In this document: in pieces, positions 27,080 to 34,678 of the stretch
Layout: the number at the start of each line of letters is the position of its first letter
How positions within the stretch are numbered: the first letter of the stretch is position 1
Source: Jeotgalibacillus aurantiacus
Lineage (GTDB): Bacteria; Bacillota; Bacilli; Bacillales; Jeotgalibacillaceae
Direction of reading: 5' to 3'
DNA length: 64,000 nt
Assembly (NCBI RefSeq): GCF_020595125.1
Contig: NZ_JACNMS010000002.1
Span: 434,001-498,000, forward strand
Made by a program: the position numbers and the translations under genes
The notes under the pieces: model-generated
What the model was told of the DNA's origin: nothing
The model's input: only the letters and a program-made list of their open reading frames with translations
The model's database searches: none

Positions 27080-27361
27080 CTATTCTTCTTTCTCAGGTAT
27101 TTTATGTATGTTCTCTTTTAACTGTGATTCATGTTCCTGAATTAAGATCATTTCCTTTCCGACAGAGGTGATATCGTTCCACGGAATGAAATATTCTTCC
27201 TTTACTCTTGAAAATGGGTTCATTTTTGCTGCAGGGATCAGCATCTTTTCAATTTGTCCGGTTGTCTGGTTAAATTCCAGGTCGGCATTCCCGAGTACCC
27301 CCATTCTTTCTGCCCGGTTAATATGGATGATTTCTTTTCTGTACAGCTCACTCAGTCTCAT
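27080..27361 (-). CDS. ymxH: YlmC/YmxH family PRC-barrel protein
   Basis: This 93-residue protein has a PRC-barrel-like fold (MRLSELYRKEIIHINRAERMG, LGNADLEF, YFIPWNDITSVGKEMILI). Such proteins occur beside sporulation genes in Bacillales and Clostridia; the exact role is unknown. The ATG has AAAGGAGG before it. In B. subtilis the same gene lies between mlpA and spoVFA. Here a 469-base gap with a structured repeat lies between mlpA and ymxH. Confidence 0.88.
   Translation of the reverse strand: MRLSELYRKEIIHINRAERMGVLGNADLEFNQTTGQIEKMLIPAAKMNPFSRVKEEYFIPWNDITSVGKEMILIQEHESQLKENIHKIPEKEE
27098..27125 (-). promoter_or_regulatory. Candidate SigK promoter of dpaA-dpaB
   Basis: The minus strand reads ACA (27125-27123), a 16-base spacer, and CATAAAATA (27106-27098), matching the mother-cell SigK pattern AC-N16-CATANNNTA. 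It lies inside the end of ymxH, about 35 bases before dpaA. Confidence 0.6.
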
Positions 27362-27469
27362 ATGAAAACCTCCTTTTGTGTATACTGGAGTTTATGGTTT
27401 TGGGGATGATTTCATGTCTTTTGTTTACATAATATTATTATAATCATCTTTTTAAGTTCTTAAGAAAAT
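27362..27469. other. Upstream region of ymxH
   Basis: AT-rich DNA between the mlpA terminator and ymxH. TATAAT occurs on the minus strand near 27440, but no good -35 stands with it. Nothing else is recognised. Confidence 0.4.
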
Positions 27470-27513
27470 ATAAAAAACCCGAAAGTCGCTTTGATACAGC
27501 TACTCTCGGGTTT
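27470..27513 (-). terminator. Rho-independent terminator of mlpA
   Basis: AAACCCGA (27475-27482) pairs with TCGGGTTT (27506-27513), with further internal pairing, and is followed on the minus strand by TTTATATTTT. It comes after the structured repeat in transcription order. Confidence 0.8.
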
Positions 27514-27573
27514 AAAATATTTGTCTAAAAAGCCGGGTCGGAACTCATCCTCCGCTTTCCTATGTCTAGCTCC

Positions 27574-27758
27574 GGCGGGCAGGGACTAGCAAACTTCCCG
27601 TCCTCTCGTTCGATAAGTCAACGTCGGTTCACTTCGTTCACCGTGTTTCCTTTATCTTCGTCGAGGCCAGTCCAGTTTGTACGTCCCTAAACGCCCGCCT
27701 CCACTTTTCGGTGGCCGGGAGGTGAACCCCTTGTGCTCCGCACAAGGGGTTCACCTCC
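27574..27758. repeat. Structured multi-stem intergenic element
   Basis: A long outer stem pairs GGCGGGCAGGGAC (27574-27586) and CAAACT (27590-27595) with AGTTTG (27674-27679), GTCCCT (27683-27688) and GCCCGCC (27693-27699). A small hairpin (CCAC/GTGG) and an 18 bp perfect stem with a 5-base loop (27718-27735 with 27741-27758) follow. The start TGTCTAGCTCCGGC resembles an intergenic repeat I recall from many Bacillus-group genomes. No reading frame of note is present. It fills the 469-base gap between ymxH and mlpA. Confidence 0.7.
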
Positions 27759-27830
27759 ACAGGAGTCTTCGGGTGCCACAGACCCTAAGGTTAAAAATCA
27801 ACATTTACTTTTTATAAATGTATCATGTTG

Positions 27831-29072
27831 TTAAGCGTGCTGGTATGGTTTTACTTCTTTTGGTGAAATGATGGATGTTGCATGGCGATCTGTTAGGACC
27901 TGCTGTGTGATGCGGTTAACGGAATCGAGTGTGACTTCATCGATTCTGGTAATTAACTCGTCCATTGAACGGTGACGACCCAGCATAAGTTCGTTTTTGC
28001 CGTTTCTGCTCATTCTGGCATTGGTGCTTTCAAGCCCAAGCATCAGGTTTCCTTTCAATTGTTCTTTTGAAAAAGAAAGCTCCTGCTCTGTCATGCCGTT
28101 CTTTTTAAATGAATCGAGTGTCGTTTTTACGGTTGAAAATAACTCATCCAACTGCTCTGCGCCCGTACCTGCATAAATGGTTAGAAGGCCATTATCCTTG
28201 TGGGCAGAGTGGTATGAGAATACAGAATAAGCAAGTCCTTTATCCTCTCTGACATCCTGAAAAAGACGGGAAGACATGCTGCCACCAAGAACATTGTTCA
28301 TGATGATCAGGCTGTACGTATCCTCGTGTCCAATTGGGAGCCCTTCAAAGCCGAAACAAAGGTGAGCCTGTTCTGTTTCTTTTTTCTTTGATAGCTGTTC
28401 ATAATGAAATGAAGGTTTTAACGGTTCCATTCTTTTTTGTCCATTTGACTCGTAATCACCAAACAAAGCCTCGACCTTTTGAATAAATGAAGGATCCACA
28501 TTTCCTGCAACAGAAATGACCACATCCTCAGGACGGTACATTTCGTATACATATTGTTTCAGGCTGTCCTGACTGAATGAGCGGATCGTCTGTTCCGTTC
28601 CTAAAATAGGGTAGCCAAGCGGATGGTTTCCATATACGGCTTCACCAAGGAGGTCATGGACGATATCATCAGGCGTATCTTCATACATCTTGATTTCTTC
28701 AAGTACAACGTTTTTTTCTTTTTCAAGTTCAGCCGGGTCGAAGACTGAATTGAAAAACATATCCCCGAGCACTTCAAGCGCGTGCTCTGCATGATTGTCG
28801 AGCACTTTGGCGTAATAGCACGTGTACTCTTTAGAAGTAAAGGCGTTCACGTGCCCGCCGATACGGTCAAATTCTTCTGCGATCTTTCTTGCAGATCTTT
28901 CTTTTGTTCCTTTAAAAAGCATATGCTCAAGGAAATGGGACACCCCATTATTGTGTTCATTTTCATGACGCGATCCTGTACCGATCCAGACACCTACCGC
29001 TGCCGAGCGGACGGTCGGGATCTGTTCAAAAACCACACGCAAACCATTTTTACACGTGTGACGAGTAATCAT
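27831..29072 (-). CDS. mlpA: M16 family zinc peptidase MlpA
   Basis: This 413-residue mitochondrial-processing-peptidase-like enzyme has zinc motif HFLEH at residues 46-50, followed by FKGTKERSARKIAEEFDRIGG, the hallmark of active M16B members. In B. subtilis the orthologue (YmxG) affects extracellular protease levels. The ATG at 29072 is used because AGGAG is 9 bases ahead; the reading three codons longer puts AGGAG against its start. The ylxY gene that precedes it in B. subtilis is missing. Confidence 0.93.
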   Translation of the reverse strand: MITRHTCKNGLRVVFEQIPTVRSAAVGVWIGTGSRHENEHNNGVSHFLEHMLFKGTKERSARKIAEEFDRIGGHVNAFTSKEYTCYYAKVLDNHAEHALEVLGDMFFNSVFDPAELEKEKNVVLEEIKMYEDTPDDIVHDLLGEAVYGNHPLGYPILGTEQTIRSFSQDSLKQYVYEMYRPEDVVISVAGNVDPSFIQKVEALFGDYESNGQKRMEPLKPSFHYEQLSKKKETEQAHLCFGFEGLPIGHEDTYSLIIMNNVLGGSMSSRLFQDVREDKGLAYSVFSYHSAHKDNGLLTIYAGTGAEQLDELFSTVKTTLDSFKKNGMTEQELSFSKEQLKGNLMLGLESTNARMSRNGKNELMLGRHRSMDELITRIDEVTLDSVNRITQQVLTDRHATSIISPKEVKPYQHA

Positions 29073-29205
29073 ATTAAACATCTCCTACTATCATTTACTG
29101 CCTATTTTCAGCCATCCTGCTATTCGATGGACTCACGTTAGCATTTTACTACTTTTGAATGATTTTTTCACTCATTTAGTCTTTTCATTAGCAGATTGTA
29201 CATAG

Positions 29206-29251
29206 AAAGAGGGCGGGACAAAACTCTGATGGAGTTGTGTCCCGCCCTCTT
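29206..29251 (-). terminator. Strong terminator after pnp
   Basis: A 13 bp perfect stem of AGAGGGCGGGACA with its complement, with extra pairing ACTC/GAGT, encloses TGATG. The minus strand continues TTTC. The core GGGACAAAACTCTGAT is shared with the hairpin at 19971-20017. Confidence 0.85.
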
Positions 29252-29317
29252 ATTCTCAATTGATAAGCCGAACGAAAAGCAGACGCTCTCCGCAATCCTG
29301 AAAAATATCCTGATGGA

Positions 29318-31438
29318 TTAAGATTTTGCCTGTTCTTCTCTTTCTTTCTGCTCTTTCAAAACAGCTTTACGGGAAAGGTTTACACGTCCCTGGTTATCGA
29401 TTTCCGTTACTTTTACTTCAATCTGGTCACCAAGGGATAATACGTCTTCCACCTTGTTTGTGCGTTCTTCCTGAAGCTCGGAAATGTGAACGAGTCCATC
29501 CTTGCCGCTGAAGATTTCCACAAAAGCACCGAACTTCTCGATGCGTTTAACTTTACCGAGGTAGTTCTGACCGACTTTCGCTTCACGTACCATGTCTTCA
29601 ATGATCTGTTTTGCTTTTTCATTCATCGCTGAATCTGCAGATGCAATGAAGACTGTTCCATCCTGCTCAATATCAATCTTAACGCCTGTTTCCTCGATAA
29701 TTTTATTGATCGTTTTACCGCTTGGTCCGATGACGTCACGGATCTTATCAGGATTAATAGAAAGCTGGATAATTTTCGGTGCATACTCTGACAGCTCTTT
29801 TCTAGGCTCGCTGATAGTCTCAAGCATGGAATTCAGAATGTGAAGTCTTCCCTCTTTCGCCTGAGTCAGTGCCTCTTCAAGAATGTTCTTTGTAAGTCCG
29901 TCAATCTTAATATCCATTTGAAGAGCTGTAACACCCTTCGCCGTCCCAGCTACTTTAAAGTCCATGTCTCCAAGGAAGTCTTCCATTCCCTGAATATCAG
30001 TCAAAATGGTGTAGTCCTCACCGGATTTAACAAGCCCCATCGCAATTCCGGCAACCGGCGCTTTAAGCGGAACTCCTGCGTCCATCATGGCAAGTGTACT
30101 CGCACAGATACTTGCCTGTGAAGTTGAACCGTTTGATTCAAGCACTTCTGATACAAGACGAATCGTATATGGGAAATCCTTTTCACTTGGCAGTACTTTT
30201 TCAAGCGCACGCTCACCGAGTGCACCGTGACCGATTTCACGGCGGCCCGGTCCTCTGATCGGACCTGTTTCACCGACACTGAACAGCGGGAAGTTATAGT
30301 GATGCATAAAGCGTTTTGACTCTTCCACGCCAAGTCCATCAATAATCTGAACATCTCCTAAAGCACCAAGTGTAGCGATGCTCATTGCCTGAGTCTGTCC
30401 GCGGGTGAAAAGGCCTGAACCGTGTGTACGAGGCAGCATTCCCACTTCAGAAGCAAGTGGACGAATCTCATCAGGACGTCTGCCATCAGGACGGATTTTA
30501 TCCTGGGTGATCTGGCGGCGAACTTCCTCCTTGACCATCTTATCAAGTGCTTTTTTAGCATCCTTGATCACAGCTTCTTCTGCTTCTTCCGCTTCGAAGA
30601 CAGCCAGTACTTCTTCTTTTACTGCTGAAATGGCTTCTTCACGTGCGTGCTTTTCCTGCGTTTGAACAGCGGAAACCATTTTGTCTCCTGCCATTTCCTG
30701 AACGCGGCTTACAACGTCAGCATCCAGTTCAGCAAGCGTAATTTCACGCTTTTCTTTACCGCATGCAGCGACGATTTCTTCCTGGAATGCAATCAGCTTT
30801 TTAATTTCTTCATGACCGAACATGATTGCCTCAAGCATTTTTTCTTCCGGTACTTCAAAAGCTCCGGCTTCTACCATGTTGATGGCATCCTTTGTTCCGG
30901 CAACAATCAGTTCCATTTCACTTTTGTTCTGCTGTTCAATTGACGGGTTAATAATGAATTCACCATCAATCAGACCGACCATCACACCTGCGATCGGACC
31001 ACCGAACGGAATATCGGATACACAAAGTGATAATGATGATCCGAGCATAGCAGCCATTTCAGATGAGCAGTCCTGGTCCACACTCATGACCATGCTCATA
31101 ATCTGAACATCGTTACGGAATCCGTCCGGGAAAAGCGGGCGGATCGGACGGTCAATAAGACGGCTTGTTAATACAGCACGCTCACTTGGACGTCCTTCTC
31201 TTTTGATAAATCCTCCCGGAATTTTTCCGACAGAATACATACGTTCTTCATAGTTAACGGTAAGCGGGAAAAAATCCAGCGGTTTCGGCTCTTTTGATCC
31301 TACAGCCGTACTTAACACCACGGTATCCCCGTAGCGGATAAGCGCTGCTCCGCTTGCCTGTTTTGCAAGCTGTCCGACTTCAACTGTCAGTTTACGGCCG
31401 GCCCAGTCTGTAGAAAAAACCTGTTTTGTCTGATCCAT
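29318..31438 (-). CDS. pnp: Polyribonucleotide nucleotidyltransferase
   Basis: PNPase degrades RNA 3'-to-5' by phosphorolysis as a trimer. The 706-residue protein has two RNase PH-like domains ([12 protein letters not shown] near residue 38; [14 protein letters not shown] near residue 345). A linking helical domain lies between them, and a KH domain ([20 protein letters not shown]) and S1 domain ([20 protein letters not shown]) follow. The ATG at 31438 has AAAGGGG upstream; a nine-codon extension is rejected. It follows rpsO across a terminator hairpin, an arrangement conserved in bacteria. Confidence 0.97.
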   Translation of the reverse strand: MDQTKQVFSTDWAGRKLTVEVGQLAKQASGAALIRYGDTVVLSTAVGSKEPKPLDFFPLTVNYEERMYSVGKIPGGFIKREGRPSERAVLTSRLIDRPIRPLFPDGFRNDVQIMSMVMSVDQDCSSEMAAMLGSSLSLCVSDIPFGGPIAGVMVGLIDGEFIINPSIEQQNKSEMELIVAGTKDAINMVEAGAFEVPEEKMLEAIMFGHEEIKKLIAFQEEIVAACGKEKREITLAELDADVVSRVQEMAGDKMVSAVQTQEKHAREEAISAVKEEVLAVFEAEEAEEAVIKDAKKALDKMVKEEVRRQITQDKIRPDGRRPDEIRPLASEVGMLPRTHGSGLFTRGQTQAMSIATLGALGDVQIIDGLGVEESKRFMHHYNFPLFSVGETGPIRGPGRREIGHGALGERALEKVLPSEKDFPYTIRLVSEVLESNGSTSQASICASTLAMMDAGVPLKAPVAGIAMGLVKSGEDYTILTDIQGMEDFLGDMDFKVAGTAKGVTALQMDIKIDGLTKNILEEALTQAKEGRLHILNSMLETISEPRKELSEYAPKIIQLSINPDKIRDVIGPSGKTINKIIEETGVKIDIEQDGTVFIASADSAMNEKAKQIIEDMVREAKVGQNYLGKVKRIEKFGAFVEIFSGKDGLVHISELQEERTNKVEDVLSLGDQIEVKVTEIDNQGRVNLSRKAVLKEQKEREEQAKS

Positions 31439-31536
31439 AAATAAACCCCTTTCTGCTCTGAACATAGGAAAGAATTACTTCTTACTAGCTTGTGCAATGG
31501 TTTCGCTATGTATTTACATAAAAATTTTATCCTAAT

Positions 31537-31562
31537 AAAAAAGCGGGACAAGTCCCGCTTTT
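31537..31562 (-). terminator. Terminator/processing hairpin between rpsO and pnp
   Basis: AAAAGCGGGAC (31539-31549) pairs perfectly with GTCCCGCTTTT (31552-31562) around two bases, with T residues on the minus-strand exit. Confidence 0.88.
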
Positions 31563-31579
31563 CATCTCTGCATTCATTC

Positions 31580-31849
31580 TTATCGACGAAGGCCAAGTTT
31601 GTTGATCAGTTCGCGGTAACGAGCTACGTCGTTGTTACGAAGATAAGTCAACAGGTTACGGCGGCGTCCAACCATTTTGAACAGTCCGCGGCGTGAATGG
31701 TGGTCCTTCTTGTGTGTACGAAGGTGCTGGTTCAGGTTGTTGATGTCTTCAGTAAGAATCGCAACCTGTACTTCTACAGATCCTGTATCTCCTTCGTGTG
31801 TACGGAATTCCTGAATGATTTCGTTCTTGCGTTCTTGTGTAATAGCCAT
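31580..31849 (-). CDS. rpsO: 30S ribosomal protein S15
   Basis: S15 binds 16S rRNA early in small-subunit assembly. The product is 89 residues, the normal length. It starts [12 protein letters not shown] and contains [25 protein letters not shown] and the C-terminal [12 protein letters not shown]. The ATG at 31849 has AGGAGGG upstream; a longer frame to 31897 is only its leader. The gene has its own promoter and a leader of about 90 bases that may mediate autoregulation. Confidence 0.98.
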   Translation of the reverse strand: MAITQERKNEIIQEFRTHEGDTGSVEVQVAILTEDINNLNQHLRTHKKDHHSRRGLFKMVGRRRNLLTYLRNNDVARYRELINKLGLRR

Positions 31850-31859
31850 TTGTATAGCC

Positions 31860-31938
31860 CTCCTAAAAATATTTTTAAATCCCCTGTTACCGAGCATACG
31901 GCGGAGTCACCGGAATGCCAAGCAAAGGTTCATGTCAT
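31860..31938 (-). ncRNA. Candidate S15 autoregulatory leader
   Basis: The rpsO transcript begins near 31940 and has about 90 untranslated bases. They include a GGTGACTCCGCCGTATGCTC stretch flanked by CCG/CGG pairing, followed by GGTAACAGGGG. S15 is known to repress its own mRNA through structured leaders in several phyla. The assignment here rests on position and structure only. Confidence 0.35.
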
Positions 31939-31946
31939 ACATCAAT

Positions 31947-31975
31947 ATACTATCATAGACAGTCACGGTCTGCAA
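31947..31975 (-). promoter_or_regulatory. SigA-type promoter of rpsO
   Basis: The minus strand reads TTGCAG (31975-31970), a 17-base spacer, and TAGTAT (31952-31947). Confidence 0.6.
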
Positions 31976-32036
31976 TAGTCCGGGTAAAATCAGCTGATTG
32001 GGACGCGCAGGCTGATGCAACCTTTATCAAAACTGG

Positions 32037-32993
32037 TCAGGACTTCTTATTCCGCTCCCTGAACAGTTCGATCGCAGAATCCTTATCAAGGGAAATCTGA
32101 CGGACAAGTGAATCGATCCCGTCGAATTTTTTCTCACTGCGAATTCTTTTGACCCATTTAACTTTTACTTCTTCCCCGTAAATGCTCTCAGAGAAATCAA
32201 AGAGATGAACTTCAACAGACAATGCTGATGAGCCCGGATCATTAAAGGTCGGTTTGTACCCAATATTACACACCCCGTCATGCCAGCGGCCTAATACGTG
32301 CAGTTGAACAGCGTAAACACCTGGTGATGGGATCATACCAACCGGATCATATGAGATATTTGCAGTAGGGAAACCGATTTTCCGGCCGCGTTTCTCACCG
32401 TGAATCACACTTCCCTCAGTGATATATTCCTCTCCGAGCAATTCTGCTGCTGCCTGTACTTCACCATCCCCGATTAACTGACGGATACGGGTTGAACTGA
32501 TCTTTTCGTCACTGAGCTCCTGCTTTTCAACAATTGTTGAGGTAAAGGCATTTCTGGAGTGAAAAGGGAGTGTATCCATCTTCCCTCTCCCCATTTTGCC
32601 GTAGGAAAAATCAAATCCTGCCGTCACGTGGACGACATTCAGGTTAATCAGGTACTGGTCGACAAACTGCTGGGGTTCAAGACCTGCAAAAGCCGATGTG
32701 AACCTGACAACAAAAACATAATCGACTCCGAGATGCCTGATCTTTTCAAGCTTTTGAGAAAGTGTTGATAACAGTCTGACCGGATCCTTTTTGGAACTGA
32801 GTACAATGGAGGGATGAGGTTCAAATGTCATGACTGCACTTTTTAATCTGTGCTGCGCTGCGTAATCGACAGCGGTCTGAATGACCTTTTGATGCCCTTT
32901 ATGTACACCGTCGAAAAAGCCGAGTGCAATCGACAGCTTCGGCAGTTCTTCCTTTACAAGCTCATGTGGATGATGAAGAGTATATACTTTCAT
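32037..32993 (-). CDS. ribF: Bifunctional riboflavin kinase/FAD synthetase
   Basis: RibF (RibC in B. subtilis) converts riboflavin to FMN and then FAD. In the 318 residues, the N-terminal nucleotidyltransferase domain has ALGFFDGVHKGHQ near residue 25 and SSTRIRQLI. The C-terminal flavokinase domain has GRKIGFPTANI near residue 204. It follows truB with 14 bases between, as in other Bacillales. No FMN riboswitch is present, which is normal for this locus. Confidence 0.96.
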   Translation of the reverse strand: MKVYTLHHPHELVKEELPKLSIALGFFDGVHKGHQKVIQTAVDYAAQHRLKSAVMTFEPHPSIVLSSKKDPVRLLSTLSQKLEKIRHLGVDYVFVVRFTSAFAGLEPQQFVDQYLINLNVVHVTAGFDFSYGKMGRGKMDTLPFHSRNAFTSTIVEKQELSDEKISSTRIRQLIGDGEVQAAAELLGEEYITEGSVIHGEKRGRKIGFPTANISYDPVGMIPSPGVYAVQLHVLGRWHDGVCNIGYKPTFNDPGSSALSVEVHLFDFSESIYGEEVKVKWVKRIRSEKKFDGIDSLVRQISLDKDSAIELFRERNKKS

Positions 32994-33007
32994 AAATTAA
33001 TCCTTTC

Positions 33008-33928
33008 TCACCCCGTGAAGATGACTTTTACAGGTTTAATCAGCCCTGACTTTGTAGGATGAAGTTGATAAATAGCTAACGCTTCATTGTTGTGATAAAC
33101 CGCAACAGGTTCTCCTTCTTCTCCCGTCCAGCCGGAAGGCACCGGAAGCACTGCTCCATGTTTCACTTTACTTGCAACTTTATCACTAACGACGAGCATC
33201 TTCAATCCGGAGAGCCCCATTTCAAGAGGCAGCAGAAGGTCATCAGCTGACTGTTCAGTCAGTTTTTGCGCGAGTTCTTCAAGTGTCAGGCAATGCTCCT
33301 TCTTAAATGATGCAGAGGATGTCCTTGTTAAACGGCTCATATGTGCAGGATAACCAAGCCGCTCTCCAAACATCACCGCAAGTGTCCGGATATAGGTGCC
33401 TTTACCGCACACAATATCAGCTGAAAAAGAAAATGTTTTCTTCTCTTCGTCCCACGCAAGTGTCTCATCGTCAATAATAATTGAATGGATCGAGACTTTT
33501 CTTGATGGCCGTTCAATCACCTGTCCTGCCCGAGCATACTCATAAAGCCTCTTCCCGTTTACCTTCACTGCAGAATACATTGGCGGAATCTGCTCAATCT
33601 CGCCTGTCAGTGATTCAGCCACATTTAATATAGCCGACAGAGAAATGGCTTCATCAACATCTGTTTTTTCAACCAATTCACCTGATGCATCTTCTGTTTC
33701 AGTTGACTCCCCAATGACGATATCCGCTCTGTAGGATTTACCGGCATCCGTCACATATTCTGCAATCTTCGTTGCTCTTCCGATACAAAGCGGCAGCACT
33801 CCGTCTACATCCGGATCAAGGGTGCCTGTATGACCCACTTTTTTTGTCCGTAATATCTTTCTCACTTTAAACACACAATCATGAGACGTCATCCCAGCCT
33901 CTTTCCATAAAGGAAGAATACCATTCAT
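33008..33928 (-). CDS. truB: tRNA pseudouridine(55) synthase TruB
   Basis: TruB makes pseudouridine 55 in the T-loop of tRNAs. The 306-residue protein has GHTGTLDPDVDGVLPLC with the catalytic aspartate near residue 38, and GTYIRTLAVMFGERLG. It lies after rbfA across a terminator-like hairpin and directly before ribF. Confidence 0.96.
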   Translation of the reverse strand: MNGILPLWKEAGMTSHDCVFKVRKILRTKKVGHTGTLDPDVDGVLPLCIGRATKIAEYVTDAGKSYRADIVIGESTETEDASGELVEKTDVDEAISLSAILNVAESLTGEIEQIPPMYSAVKVNGKRLYEYARAGQVIERPSRKVSIHSIIIDDETLAWDEEKKTFSFSADIVCGKGTYIRTLAVMFGERLGYPAHMSRLTRTSSASFKKEHCLTLEELAQKLTEQSADDLLLPLEMGLSGLKMLVVSDKVASKVKHGAVLPVPSGWTGEEGEPVAVYHNNEALAIYQLHPTKSGLIKPVKVIFTG

Positions 33929-33980
33929 CTTTAATCCCCCAGCCGCATTTATAGTTGATTATGTAAGTTAATAAAACAAT

Positions 33981-34013
33981 TTGAAAAGCAGGCAGAAAGA
34001 TTCTGCCTGCTTT
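33981..34013 (-). terminator. Hairpin between rbfA and truB
   Basis: AAAGCAGGCAGA (33985-33996) pairs perfectly with TCTGCCTGCTTT (34002-34013) around five bases. The minus-strand exit is TTTTC. It is a likely partial terminator of the long rimP-to-rbfA transcript. Confidence 0.78.
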
Positions 34014-34017
34014 AACA

Positions 34018-34362
34018 TTATTCGCGCTCTTTCAGGTCGCGGATCAGAGATTCAATCCGGTTACCTGTTTCGATTGACTCATCGAATTCAAACAGCAGCT
34101 CAGGCGTTTTGCGAAGTCTGATTCGCTGTCCGATTTCTGAACGGATAAAGCCCTTTGCTTTCACTAAACCGCGAAGCGTATTTTCACGCTGTTCTTCATC
34201 TCCAAGCACCGTGATGTACACCGTTGCCTGTTGAAGGTCACCTGTAACCTCAACATCCGTTACAGTGACAAATCCGATTCTTGGATCTTTTATTTTGCGT
34301 CCGATGATATCGCCGAGTTCTTTTTTCATTTGTTCCCCGACACGATTTGAGCGTAATGACAT
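34018..34362 (-). CDS. rbfA: Ribosome-binding factor A
   Basis: RbfA is a KH-like 30S maturation factor for 16S rRNA 5'-end processing and cold adaptation. The product is 114 residues, with [17 protein letters not shown] at the start and [16 protein letters not shown] in the core. GAGGTGGAG precedes the ATG. It is part of the nusA-infB cluster. Confidence 0.96.
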   Translation of the reverse strand: MSLRSNRVGEQMKKELGDIIGRKIKDPRIGFVTVTDVEVTGDLQQATVYITVLGDEEQRENTLRGLVKAKGFIRSEIGQRIRLRKTPELLFEFDESIETGNRIESLIRDLKERE

Positions 34363-34399
34363 AACACTCCACCTCTTTACGTAAGGAAATTTATTTCCT

Positions 34400-34678
34400 C
34401 TACAGACGCTCTACATAACACGACACGGGCTCCCACTCAGGAAATGACTCCAAATAGGATATGGCCCGCTGAACTTCTTTTTCAGCAGCACTATAATCAG
34501 CTGCTGCTGAAACGAGTTCAATCAATGATCTTTGCCATGTGTCCTGATGATCAATTTCTGCAGCGGAAATATTATATCTTTGTTTTACCCTTGTAAGGAC
34601 CCTTTTTAACACGGATCTCTTTTCTTTCAGGGAATGGGAATCAGGCACATGAAATTCACATTCTGCCCTGACAATCAT
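34400..34678 (-). CDS. ylxP: YlxP, DUF503 protein
   Basis: This 92-residue DUF503 protein ([38 protein letters not shown]) has no settled function. Its constant position between infB and rbfA suggests a link to ribosome assembly. Its ATG shares one base with the infB TGA stop, indicating translational coupling. Confidence 0.92.
   Translation of the reverse strand: MIVRAECEFHVPDSHSLKEKRSVLKRVLTRVKQRYNISAAEIDHQDTWQRSLIELVSAAADYSAAEKEVQRAISYLESFPEWEPVSCYVERL

Noticed and set aside
22115-27758. Insertion sequence or transposase remnants around the two structured repeats
   Set aside because: No transposase-like reading frame or clear target duplication is visible beside either element.
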